Below, in pieces: positions 1 to 6,166 of a DNA stretch of 35,388 nt. Positions within the stretch are counted from its first letter, which is position 1. Each line of letters opens with the position of its first letter. A program made the position numbers and the translations under genes. Source of the stretch: Roseovarius sp. (lineage in GTDB: Bacteria > Pseudomonadota > Alphaproteobacteria > Rhodobacterales > Rhodobacteraceae). The stretch spans positions 1-35,388 of the forward strand of contig JADQCC010000096.1 of NCBI GenBank assembly GCA_016278295.1. The letters run 5' to 3'. The notes beneath the pieces were generated by a model. It was not told the origin of the DNA. It saw only the letters and a list, made by a program, of their open reading frames with translations, and did not search any database.

Positions 1-54
1 TATATCGGCGTGACGCCGGAGGGGCCGTTCAAGCCCGAGCATTACCGCTATTGA
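1..54 (+). CDS. C-terminal tail of an unidentified protein (cut by window edge)
   Basis: Reading frame 1 is open from the first base and ends at a TGA at 52-54. It encodes the tail YIGVTPEGPFKPEHYRY. Its codon use looks like the rest of the window and nothing else explains this stretch. It converges on the CAP-domain gene that ends at 185. Seventeen residues are too few to name a family, so no function is given. Confidence 0.45.
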   Translation, partial: YIGVTPEGPFKPEHYRY

Positions 55-157
55 GCGCAGGATTCTCAGTCTGCGTTTGGACTTGGGCGGTCACAGGCGC
101 CCGCACACATGGCAGGTCGCCGGGGGCGACATCCTCATCCACGCCGGAGCCCCCAGC

Positions 158-193
158 GGCACGCTGATCACGATGAATGCGTGATCAGGTGCC
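158..193. terminator. Hairpin between convergent genes (possible terminator without U-tract)
   Basis: A 9-bp perfect inverted repeat (CTGATCACG at 164-172, CGTGATCAG at 180-188) with a 7-nt loop is extended by a further 5 bp (158-162 with 189-193) around one bulged G at 163. The TGA stop of the minus-strand CAP gene (187-185) lies inside the stem. It sits where the unknown plus-strand gene and the CAP gene converge, so a role in 3' end formation is plausible. Neither strand shows a T-run after the stem, so it is not a standard intrinsic terminator. Confidence 0.4.
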
Positions 194-700
194 GAGCGTG
201 AGCGTCCACCACAGCTTGCCGCCCGGATCCTGGTGCCAGGCAAAGCCCATCCGGGTGGCCTCGGACGAAAGGATGACACGGCGGGTAACGTCGTCCTCCA
301 TCCAGGCGGCGAGGGTTTGGAGCTCGCTCTCGTAGGTCTCCGAGATCGTCTCGCCGACGAATTCGCCCTCGTAGCCGACGCGCCGCACCCGGTCGAGAGG
401 TGACGAGCCGTCGGAGCCGAAATGCCACGGGCGCTCCTGCACCGACATGTCGCGGGAATGGGTTGCGGCGGCGGCGGTCAGCTTCTCGTCGAGGACGAGG
501 GGGCTGACACCGGCGGCCTCGCGCAGGGAATTGACCGCATCCAGCATCCGGAACCGGATCTCGCGGGTATCGCCCGGCGATATCCGGTAGACCCGCGGCA
601 GCGGCTTGCCGTCGGGCCCCATCCGAGGTGGCGACGGTGGTGCGGCGCAGGCCGAGAGAGCCAGAACGGAGATCATAAGAAAAACGAATACGCGTATCAT
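185..700 (-). CDS. CAP/SCP-family lipoprotein
   Basis: This 171-residue protein is probably anchored to a membrane on the periplasmic side. Residues 1-17 form a lipoprotein signal with lipobox LSAC and acylated Cys18, followed by a Pro-rich linker. The rest matches a CAP (cysteine-rich secretory / pathogenesis-related 1) domain: a first helix with LREAAGVSPL, then LTAAAATHSRDM, the WHFGSDGSSPLDRVRRVGY segment and GETISETY. Bacterial CAP proteins are small stable domains in the envelope, and their biochemical role is mostly unknown. The gene is divergent from the L,D-transpeptidase gene, whose product is also exported. The family call is firm and the function is open. No strong ribosome-binding site precedes the ATG. 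Confidence 0.85.
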   Translation of the reverse strand: MIRVFVFLMISVLALSACAAPPSPPRMGPDGKPLPRVYRISPGDTREIRFRMLDAVNSLREAAGVSPLVLDEKLTAAAATHSRDMSVQERPWHFGSDGSSPLDRVRRVGYEGEFVGETISETYESELQTLAAWMEDDVTRRVILSSEATRMGFAWHQDPGGKLWWTLTLGT

Positions 701-803
701 GTTGCTGTGCCACCCGAGCCTGTTACGAAAGCCGCTTTAGCCCGACCCGCACGCTTTTTCAAACCGGCATGAGCCCGATACAGCATCTTTGTGCCTGTTT
801 GAT

Positions 804-832
804 TTGCGACTGCGTCCTGAAAGCCATATATT
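804..832 (+). promoter_or_regulatory. Candidate sigma-70-type promoter of the L,D-transpeptidase gene
   Basis: TTGCGA (804-809) and TATATT (827-832) are separated by exactly 17 nt. They match the -35 and -10 consensus at 4 of 6 and 5 of 6 positions. The expected start point near 839 gives a leader of about 30 nt that includes the strong ribosome-binding site AGGTGGAG (853-860). Confidence 0.5.
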
Positions 833-868
833 GCGCGCCAAGGTGACAAGACAGGTGGAGTTAAAACG

Positions 869-1471
869 ATGTCGTCATACATCCCGGAAAAGATGAAGCG
901 ACGCGCATTTCTCGCGGGCAGCGCGGCCATGATCGGCGCCCCGGCGCTGGCCCAGAATGTCGATGGTGATGGTACGGTCGAAATTGAGAGCGATGTCACA
1001 GAGTCGGTACGGCGCAACATCTCGGCGTTCCGTATGCTCGACTGGAAGGCCTATTTCTCCAACCTCCGGAACGGCGCGATCCTGTGCGACATTGATTCGC
1101 GGGCGGTGCATTTCTGGAGCGAGGATGAACAGATCTACAAGCTCTACCCGTCCTCCGTTCCGCTGACCGATGAGCTAACGCGCCGCGGCCGCACGCGGGT
1201 GGTGCGCAAGGTCAAGGGGCCGGATTGGCGGCCCACCCCCTCGATGCTCAAGCGCAACCCCGACTGGCCGTCCTACGTGCCGCCGGGACCGGAAAACCCG
1301 CTGGGCACCCACGCGCTCTATCTGAGCTGGACCTATTACCGGATCCACGGCACGCATGACACGCGCAAGATCGGGCGGCGATCGTCCAATGGCTGCATCG
1401 GGCTTTACAACGAACACATCCAGGAGTTGTTCGCGCTTGCCAAGGTCGGCACGCAGGTGTTGCTTATTTGA
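869..1471 (+). CDS. Exported L,D-transpeptidase (YkuD / ErfK-YbiS-YcfS family)
   Basis: This 200-residue enzyme is predicted to cross-link peptidoglycan stem peptides (3-3 links) or attach proteins to them in the periplasm. Residues 10-28 form a signal with a twin-arginine-like start (KRRAFLAGS) and an ALA cleavage site before Gln29. The YkuD domain fills the rest and ends with the catalytic block: His160 in IHGTHD and Cys176 in SSNGCIGLYN. The residue two after Cys, usually Arg (GCxR), is Gly178 here, which suggests a subfamily variant. The ATG at 869 has AGGTGGAG 8 nt upstream. An ATG at 893 would also give a complete signal peptide. Preceded by a readable promoter at 804-832. Domain assignment is secure; the exact reaction is inferred. 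Confidence 0.9.
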   Translation: MSSYIPEKMKRRAFLAGSAAMIGAPALAQNVDGDGTVEIESDVTESVRRNISAFRMLDWKAYFSNLRNGAILCDIDSRAVHFWSEDEQIYKLYPSSVPLTDELTRRGRTRVVRKVKGPDWRPTPSMLKRNPDWPSYVPPGPENPLGTHALYLSWTYYRIHGTHDTRKIGRRSSNGCIGLYNEHIQELFALAKVGTQVLLI

Positions 1472-1612
1472 CGAAATAGCGGCGGCAAATGTGTATCAGG
1501 TAGCAAGTTGAGTTTGCATTCTTCACGATTTGCTGATTAGAAAAAGTTACGAGGTAAGTCTTGGGCGTTTGGTCGTTTCCGTAACGATCGGGCCTATATC
1601 TGGAGGATTATG

Positions 1613-1801
1613 ATGAAAAAACTCGTTCTCGCGGCCGCTTTTTCCGCCGCAGCATCCACAGGTTTCGCAGGAAACCTGGAAGAGCCGGTAGTCGAGGCTC
1701 CGGTCATCGTCGAAGAAACCAATGCCAGTTCGTCTGCTGCCGCCGTCTGGGTGCCGCTGCTCCTGCTGGCGGTTGTCGCCGCGGTTGTCGCCGCCGACTG
1801 A
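1613..1801 (+). CDS. Small exported single-pass membrane protein, unknown function
   Basis: This is a 62-residue protein. Two ATGs lie in tandem (1610 and 1613). GGAGG at 1602-1606 is only 3 nt from the first but 6 nt from the second, so 1613 is preferred. Residues 1-19 form a signal peptide (MKKLVLAAAFSAAASTGFA) with cleavage near GFA-GN. An acidic stretch (EEPVVEAPVIVEE) and a Ser/Ala patch follow, then a hydrophobic segment of about 20 residues (WVPLLLLAVVAAVVAA) that runs to the C-terminus. A perfect terminator follows at once, so it is probably a monocistronic, well-expressed message. From memory, similar tiny proteins are found in other Rhodobacterales, often beside hemH, but I know of no function. 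The real-gene call rests on its RBS, signal peptide and terminator. Confidence 0.75.
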   Translation: MKKLVLAAAFSAAASTGFAGNLEEPVVEAPVIVEETNASSSAAAVWVPLLLLAVVAAVVAAD

Positions 1802-1822
1802 TCCGGCCTTTCACAACAAGAG

Positions 1823-1852
1823 AAAAGGCAGCGTTTCGGCGCTGCCTTTTTT
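1823..1852 (+). terminator. Rho-independent terminator, possibly bidirectional
   Basis: An 11-bp perfect stem (AAAAGGCAGCG at 1823-1833 with CGCTGCCTTTT at 1840-1850), a 6-nt loop and a run of six T (1847-1852) follow the small gene at 1613-1801. On the minus strand the four A become a short U-run, so it may also end the hemH transcript, which stops at 1878. Confidence 0.9.
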
Positions 1853-1877
1853 CATGCCCGGAATCCACCGGTAACGT

Positions 1878-2942
1878 TCAGTCGAGCCACCCGGCAAGGT
1901 TCCTTTCCACGATGGCCGACAATGCCGTGATATGCGCCTCGTTATCGTTGAGGCATGGGATATAGGTGAAATCCTCGCCGCCCGCCGCCTCGAAGCTTTC
2001 GCGGATTTCCTCGTTGATCTCTTCCAGCGTCTCGATGCAATCGGCGGAAAAGGCAGGAGCCATTACCGCGATGCGCTTCTTGCCGTCCTCACGGGCGAGG
2101 CGGGCAACCTCGTTCACCGTGTAGGGCTTGAGCCATTCCTCCGGGCCAAAGACGGACTGGAACGTGGTCGTGATTTCCGTCTCATCCCAGCCGAGACGCT
2201 CGCGCAGGAGCCGCGTCGTCTTCTGGCACTGGCAGTGATACGGGTCACCCTGCATCAGGTATCGCTCGGGCATCCCGTGATAGGACACGACCAGCATATC
2301 CGGCCGCGTCCCCGCCGCGTCATAAGTGCGCTCCACCGATTGCGCGAGCGCCTCGATATAGAGCGGATGCTCGAAATAGGGCTCGACCACCCGCGCCACC
2401 GGCTGCCACGTCTCCTGCATCAGCGCGCGGAAGAATTGATCGTTGGCCGTGGCCGAGGTGGCGCCCGCGTAATGCGGATAGAGCGGGAAGAACAGGATGC
2501 GGGTGCATCCCGCCTCGGTCAGCGCGCGCACTTTGGATTTCGTGGACGGATTGCCGTAGCGCATGCAAAAATCGACGATCACATCGTCGCCGTACCGTGC
2601 TTTCATCGCCTGTGCGAGCTTCTCGGTCTGGTCACGGGTGATGGTCATCAGCGGGCTCTCGCCCTTGTCCTCGTTCCAGATCGACTTGTAGGCCGCGCCC
2701 GAGGTGAACGGTCGCTTGCTCAGGATGACAAGCTGCAACAGCGGCTGCCATTTCCACCGTGCATAGTCGATCACCCGGCGGTCCGAGAGAAACTCGTTGA
2801 GATAGCGGCGCATCGGCCAATAGCTGTGGTGATCCGGCGTGCCGAGATTGGCCAGGAGAATGCCGGTCTTGGCGCGCGGCACCTTGGGGTGGTCGGCGGG
2901 GGCGTGGCTGGGTCGCGTCGCGTCGCGGCTGGCTTCGAGCAT
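1878..2942 (-). CDS. hemH: Ferrochelatase
   Basis: This 354-residue enzyme inserts Fe2+ into protoporphyrin IX, the last step of protoheme synthesis, at the cytoplasmic face of the membrane. Family blocks are all present: ILLANLGTPD near residue 30, the FFPLYPHYAGATSAT region (151-165), catalytic His222 in VSYHGMPERY, FQSVFG (261-266) and the conserved acidic Glu304 in DCIETLEEI. Length is normal. The first 25 residues are hydrophilic and variable. The ATG has AAAGGA about 9 nt upstream. The methyltransferase gene lies 56 nt upstream on the same strand, with a candidate promoter and an inverted repeat in the gap, so hemH may have its own control. A bidirectional terminator lies downstream. 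Confidence 0.97.
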   Translation of the reverse strand: MLEASRDATRPSHAPADHPKVPRAKTGILLANLGTPDHHSYWPMRRYLNEFLSDRRVIDYARWKWQPLLQLVILSKRPFTSGAAYKSIWNEDKGESPLMTITRDQTEKLAQAMKARYGDDVIVDFCMRYGNPSTKSKVRALTEAGCTRILFFPLYPHYAGATSATANDQFFRALMQETWQPVARVVEPYFEHPLYIEALAQSVERTYDAAGTRPDMLVVSYHGMPERYLMQGDPYHCQCQKTTRLLRERLGWDETEITTTFQSVFGPEEWLKPYTVNEVARLAREDGKKRIAVMAPAFSADCIETLEEINEEIRESFEAAGGEDFTYIPCLNDNEAHITALSAIVERNLAGWLD

Positions 2943-2968
2943 GGCGCAGGGGTTCCTTTGACCGGATC

Positions 2969-3002
2969 ACCGTTGACATAACGGTTGCGCAAGCGAGGTC
3001 AA
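2969..3002 (-). promoter_or_regulatory. Candidate hemH promoter overlapped by an inverted repeat
   Basis: On the minus strand, TTGACC (3002-2997) and TATGTC (2980-2975) are 16 nt apart. The -35 fits well (5 of 6) and the -10 fits poorly (3 of 6). A perfect inverted repeat ACCGTT-N5-AACGGT (2969-2985) covers the -10, as an operator would. The -35 overlaps the stop codon of the upstream methyltransferase gene. It does not resemble the Irr iron-control element. Confidence 0.35.
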
Positions 3003-3817
3003 TCTTCGAGAGGATTTTCCCGTGTTTCCAGCGCATCCGCCAGCCGCGCGGCGGCCGACCCGGGGCGTAGCGGTTGTGGCTGACTCGGGTCCGGGGCCCA
3101 GCCGGTCAGAAAGACCATCTCGGCGCTGGCGCGAACCCCGCCCTGGGGATGGGCGAAGTCCCGCGCGTAGATGTCACAAGCCCGTGCCAGCACATCGCGC
3201 CGCAGCGCGCCACGCGGGCGTGCGTCCATCGCGTTGGTCTCACCCATGGCGCGCAGCTCGCGCATGAGCGCGAGCGCGTCCGCATAGCACAGGTCGAGCG
3301 GCAGCCTGTCGGCCACTGGCAGGGCAAATCCGGCGCGCTGCAACAGCGCGCCGAGATCGCGGATATCCCCCATCGGCAGGACGCGTGGCGACAGCCCGCC
3401 GGTCACGTCCGCCTCGGCCTGCGCAAGCGCGGCGCGCAATTCCTGCAGGCTGCCCCCGCCGAACAGCACCGCGAGCATGAGCCCGTCCGGGCAAAGCGCG
3501 CGGCGCGCCTGCACAAGTTGTCCCACCGGGTCGTCCGCCCAGTGCAGGCACAACGCATGGATCACCAGATCATGCGCCCCGGGCCGCAACGCCAGCGTCT
3601 CGTCATCCGCGACCACGGTCGCATCGGGATGGCGCGCCTGCCAGAAATTCGGAAAGCCGGTGATGAGGGCCGGAGCCGTAAAGGATTTGTTAACCATCCG
3701 CAGCCGATCCTCGATCTCCTCGGCGGCAAGCTCGTGCAGAAATGTCACGGGTGCGCGCAGCGCACGGGTGCGCTGACGCAAGAGGGCGGGGCGATCGGTC
3801 AGCTTGGCTTGGCTCAT
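2999..3817 (-). CDS. SAM-dependent methyltransferase-fold protein, NDUFAF5/BioC-like
   Basis: This 272-residue protein belongs to the class I methyltransferase fold (Methyltransf_11 type). The N-terminus carries LTDRPALLRQRTRAL and the FLHELAAEEIEDRLRMV segment. This arrangement is typical of the alphaproteobacterial relatives of mitochondrial NDUFAF5, which hydroxylates an arginine of a complex I subunit. The motif LVIHALCLHWADDPVGQL near residue 85-100 is the post-II region, followed by ALCPDGLMLAVLFGGGSLQELR. BioC, the O-methyltransferase of biotin synthesis, is the main alternative, but no bio genes are nearby. No Shine-Dalgarno precedes the ATG (the six bases before it on the coding strand are all C). 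A promoter predicted to start at the ATG itself suggests a leaderless message. The start lies 14 bp from the start of divergent comF. Confidence 0.8.
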   Translation of the reverse strand: MSQAKLTDRPALLRQRTRALRAPVTFLHELAAEEIEDRLRMVNKSFTAPALITGFPNFWQARHPDATVVADDETLALRPGAHDLVIHALCLHWADDPVGQLVQARRALCPDGLMLAVLFGGGSLQELRAALAQAEADVTGGLSPRVLPMGDIRDLGALLQRAGFALPVADRLPLDLCYADALALMRELRAMGETNAMDARPRGALRRDVLARACDIYARDFAHPQGGVRASAEMVFLTGWAPDPSQPQPLRPGSAAARLADALETRENPLED

Positions 3818-3823
3818 GGGGGG

Positions 3824-3852
3824 AAAATAGAATGGCGCACCCGGCTTTACAA
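3824..3852 (-). promoter_or_regulatory. Candidate promoter giving a leaderless mRNA for the NDUFAF5-like gene
   Basis: Minus-strand TTGTAA (3852-3847) and TATTTT (3829-3824) are 17 nt apart, each matching consensus at 4 of 6 positions. The -10 ends 6 nt before the ATG at 3817, so transcription should begin at or next to the start codon. The element lies across the ribosome-binding site and first codons of comF on the other strand. Confidence 0.4.
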
Positions 3853-4563
3853 ATGGCAGTTCGTCTCGTCTATCCGCCGCGATGCACGTTGTGCGGCGTG
3901 ACGGTGGATGATGCGTTCGGCCTGTGCGGCGCGTGCTGGCGCGACACGCCGTTCATCACCGGGCTGGTATGCGACCTGTGCGGTGCGCCGCTGCCCGGCG
4001 ATGCGGGCGTCGATACAGAGCACTGCGACGATTGCCTTGTCACCGCGCGGCCGTGGTCGCGCGGGCGGGCGGCGCTGCGCTATGACGCGAACGGGCGGCG
4101 TCTGGTGCTGGCGCTCAAGCATGGCGATCGGCACGATGTGGCCCGTCCCGCTGGCAAATGGCTCGCGATGAGCGCGCAGCTGATGCTCTCGCCCGGCATG
4201 GTGGTCGCGCCGGTGCCACTGCATTGGACACGGTTGCTTACGCGACGGTTCAACCAATCGGCGCTGCTGTCGCAGGCGCTTGCGTGCGAGACCGCGCTGC
4301 CGCATATCGCCGACCTGCTGCTGCGTCAACGGCGGACGCGGAGCCTCAAGGGGCTCGATCGGGCGGCACGCCACGCGACGCTCGACGGCGCGATCCGCCC
4401 CCACCCGCGCCATGCCGATGCGGTGCGTGGCGCGCGCGTGCTTCTGGTGGATGATGTGATGACATCCGGGGCTACGTTCTCGGCGGCGGCACAGGCGTGT
4501 TTCGCGGCCGGGGCGGAGGATGTGTGCATTCTCGCACTGGCGCGCGCGGTCAAGGATGCCTAA
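3832..4563 (+). CDS. comF: ComF-family phosphoribosyltransferase-like protein
   Basis: A 243-residue ComF-family protein, linked to natural DNA uptake in some bacteria and of unclear function in most. The N-terminal double zinc finger is intact: CTLCG, CGAC, CDLCG and CDDC lie in about the first 65 residues. The C-terminal phosphoribosyltransferase domain has the PRPP-binding motif VLLVDDVMTSGAT, and FNQSALLSQALA precedes it. The frame is open further upstream, but the ATG at 3832 has GGGGGGA 7 nt before it, matches the family start, and avoids overlap with the divergent gene. MAVRLVYPPRC begins at a second in-frame ATG. First gene of a probable operon with the glutaredoxin gene 29 nt downstream. 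Confidence 0.93.
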   Translation: MAHPALQMAVRLVYPPRCTLCGVTVDDAFGLCGACWRDTPFITGLVCDLCGAPLPGDAGVDTEHCDDCLVTARPWSRGRAALRYDANGRRLVLALKHGDRHDVARPAGKWLAMSAQLMLSPGMVVAPVPLHWTRLLTRRFNQSALLSQALACETALPHIADLLLRQRRTRSLKGLDRAARHATLDGAIRPHPRHADAVRGARVLLVDDVMTSGATFSAAAQACFAAGAEDVCILALARAVKDA

Positions 4564-4592
4564 GTTCCTGTCAGAACAGGACAGGACGACAC

Positions 4593-4850
4593 ATGCCCCC
4601 GATCGAGATATACACCTCTCCGCTTTGCGGCTTCTGCCATGCGGCCAAGCGGCTTCTGAAACAGAAGGGCGCCGCCTTCTCAGAAATCAACGTGCTTGCA
4701 CAACCCAAGCGCAAGGCCGAGATGATGGGCCGTGCGAGCGGTCGCCACACCGTGCCGCAAATCTTTATCGGCGAGACCCATGTCGGCGGCTGCGATGAGC
4801 TTTATGCGCTTGATCGCGCGGGCAAGCTCGACACGCTTTTGCAGGGGTGA
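4593..4850 (+). CDS. grxC: Glutaredoxin (GrxC type) with CGFC active site
   Basis: This 85-residue glutaredoxin reduces disulfides or protein-glutathione mixed disulfides in the cytoplasm using glutathione. Active site CGFC follows the first strand (IEIYTSPLCGFCHAAKRLL). TVPQIFIGE holds the cis-proline, and GGCDEL is the glutathione-binding motif. Most GrxC proteins have CPYC and monothiol glutaredoxins have CGFS, so CGFC is intermediate. Start chosen at 4593 because the family begins here and AGGA lies 7 nt upstream. The stop is 3 nt before the start of the amidase gene, whose RBS (GGGGTGA) covers the stop codon, so the two are likely translationally coupled. Confidence 0.93.
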   Translation: MPPIEIYTSPLCGFCHAAKRLLKQKGAAFSEINVLAQPKRKAEMMGRASGRHTVPQIFIGETHVGGCDELYALDRAGKLDTLLQG

Positions 4851-4853
4851 GCC

Positions 4854-5684
4854 ATGCGCGCCGCGCTTCTCCAACTCACGTCCAGCGACGATCCCGGTGA
4901 TAACCTCGCCGTGGTGCGCGCGTGGATGGAGGGCGCGGCGGCGGACGGGGCAGAGATCGTCCTGACCCCGGAGGTGACGAATTGCGTCTCGACCAGCCGG
5001 ACCCGTCAACGGGCGGTTCTGAATCACGAATCGGACGACCCCACGCTGGCCGCGCTGCGCGCCGAGGCGGAACGCCTCGGGCTCTGGCTGCTCATCGGCT
5101 CTCTCGCGCTCAGGACCGATGATCCCGACGGGCGCTTTGCCAACCGGTCTTTCCTGATCGGGGACGACGGTGCGATTCGCGCGCGCTATGACAAGATTCA
5201 TATGTTCGACGTGGATGTGAGCCCCGAGGAGACGTATCGCGAATCCGACGGCTTTCGCCCCGGCACCCGCGCGGTGCTGTCCGATACGCCCTGGGGCAAG
5301 GTGGGGCTGAGCATCTGTTACGATGTGCGGTTTCCCCACCTCTATCGTCGGCTGGCGCAGGCAGGGGCCGAGATCCTGACCGTCCCGGCGGCGTTTTCCC
5401 ACGTAACCGGCGCCGCCCATTGGCAAAGCCTGCTGCGCGCGCGCGCCATCGAGACCGGGTGTTTCGTGCTCGCACCGGCGCAAACCGGCAGCCACACGGC
5501 CAGCCGGGGGCAGGCGCGGCGCACTCATGGGCACAGTCTTGTGATCGGTCCGTGGGGCGAGGTGATCGCCGATGGCGGCACCGAGGCGGGGATCATCATG
5601 GTTGATCTCGACCTCTCGGAGGTGGCACAAGCTCGCAGGCGCGTGCCGTCGCTGCGCCATGACCGGGATTTTGATGGCCCTTGA
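4854..5684 (+). CDS. Nit-type carbon-nitrogen hydrolase, probable deaminated-glutathione amidase
   Basis: A 276-residue member of the nitrilase superfamily with the complete catalytic set: Glu40 in LTPEVTN, Lys114 in RYDKIHMFDVDV and Cys155 in LSICYDVRFP. The last two motifs and the length match the Nit1/Nit2 branch. Members of that branch hydrolyse the amide of deaminated glutathione or of alpha-ketoglutaramate. Placement directly after a glutaredoxin gene favours the glutathione-repair role, but this is inference from context. The gene is translationally linked on both sides: 3 nt after grxC and with its TGA abutting the ATG of the MarR gene. Substrate is not proven by sequence; an omega-amidase is the alternative. 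Confidence 0.88.
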   Translation: MRAALLQLTSSDDPGDNLAVVRAWMEGAAADGAEIVLTPEVTNCVSTSRTRQRAVLNHESDDPTLAALRAEAERLGLWLLIGSLALRTDDPDGRFANRSFLIGDDGAIRARYDKIHMFDVDVSPEETYRESDGFRPGTRAVLSDTPWGKVGLSICYDVRFPHLYRRLAQAGAEILTVPAAFSHVTGAAHWQSLLRARAIETGCFVLAPAQTGSHTASRGQARRTHGHSLVIGPWGEVIADGGTEAGIIMVDLDLSEVAQARRRVPSLRHDRDFDGP

Positions 5685-6125
5685 ATGGAAGAGACGCAGA
5701 GCAATTCCCTCGCGGTCGCGCTTTTCAGCGAGATCCTGACGAACGATCAACTGATTCGCTCGCGGCTTAGCCGTGTTCTGCCCAAGGGAATGGAAATCTC
5801 GCATTTCGCGGTGCTCAACCACCTGGCCAGAACCGGCGAAGAGCGTAGCCCGGCGCAACTGGCCAAAAGCTTTCACGTCACGCGCGGCGCCATGACCAAC
5901 ACGTTGTCCAAGCTCGAATGGGCGGGGTACGTCCATATCCGCCCCGACTGGGAAGATGCGCGTCGCAAGATGGTCTCGATCAGCCGCACCGGGCGCATGG
6001 CGCGTGACGCCGCCATATCCGCCATCGCCCCGATGGTGTCGGACCTGATTGCCGATCTCGGCGAGGACCGCGTGCGTTCGAGCCTGCCGGTACTGCGTGA
6101 ATTGCGCGCCAAGCTCGAGGGCTGA
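5685..6125 (+). CDS. MarR-family transcriptional regulator
   Basis: This 146-residue protein is a dimeric winged-helix DNA-binding regulator. The recognition region is RSPAQLAKSFHVTRGAMTNT (about residues 53-72), followed by LSKLEWAGYVHIRPDWEDARRKMVSI, which forms the wing with the family's conserved D-x-R. Flanking helices (residues 8-35 and 100-145) would form the dimer and ligand region. Its ATG directly follows the stop of the Nit-type amidase gene, so it is very likely the last gene of the comF-grxC-amidase operon and may autoregulate it. No cysteine stands out as a redox switch in the sequence. The ligand and targets are unknown. Confidence 0.92.
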   Translation: MEETQSNSLAVALFSEILTNDQLIRSRLSRVLPKGMEISHFAVLNHLARTGEERSPAQLAKSFHVTRGAMTNTLSKLEWAGYVHIRPDWEDARRKMVSISRTGRMARDAAISAIAPMVSDLIADLGEDRVRSSLPVLRELRAKLEG

Positions 6126-6126
6126 A

Positions 6127-6157
6127 CGCCGGGCCTCGCAACGCGGGGGGCCCGGCG
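6127..6157. terminator. GC-rich hairpin between convergent marR-family gene and secB
   Basis: A 9-bp perfect stem (CGCCGGGCC at 6127-6135, GGCCCGGCG at 6149-6157) with a 13-nt loop begins 1 nt after the MarR gene and ends 9 nt before the secB stop. There is no T-run on either strand. It may slow transcription from both sides or protect mRNA 3' ends. Confidence 0.45.
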
Positions 6158-6166
6158 CGCGCGGAA

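Noticed and set aside
1472-1612. Promoter for the small exported protein
   Set aside because: The gap is AT-richer than its surroundings, with TTGAGT and several TA-rich hexamers, but no pair has both good match and proper spacing.
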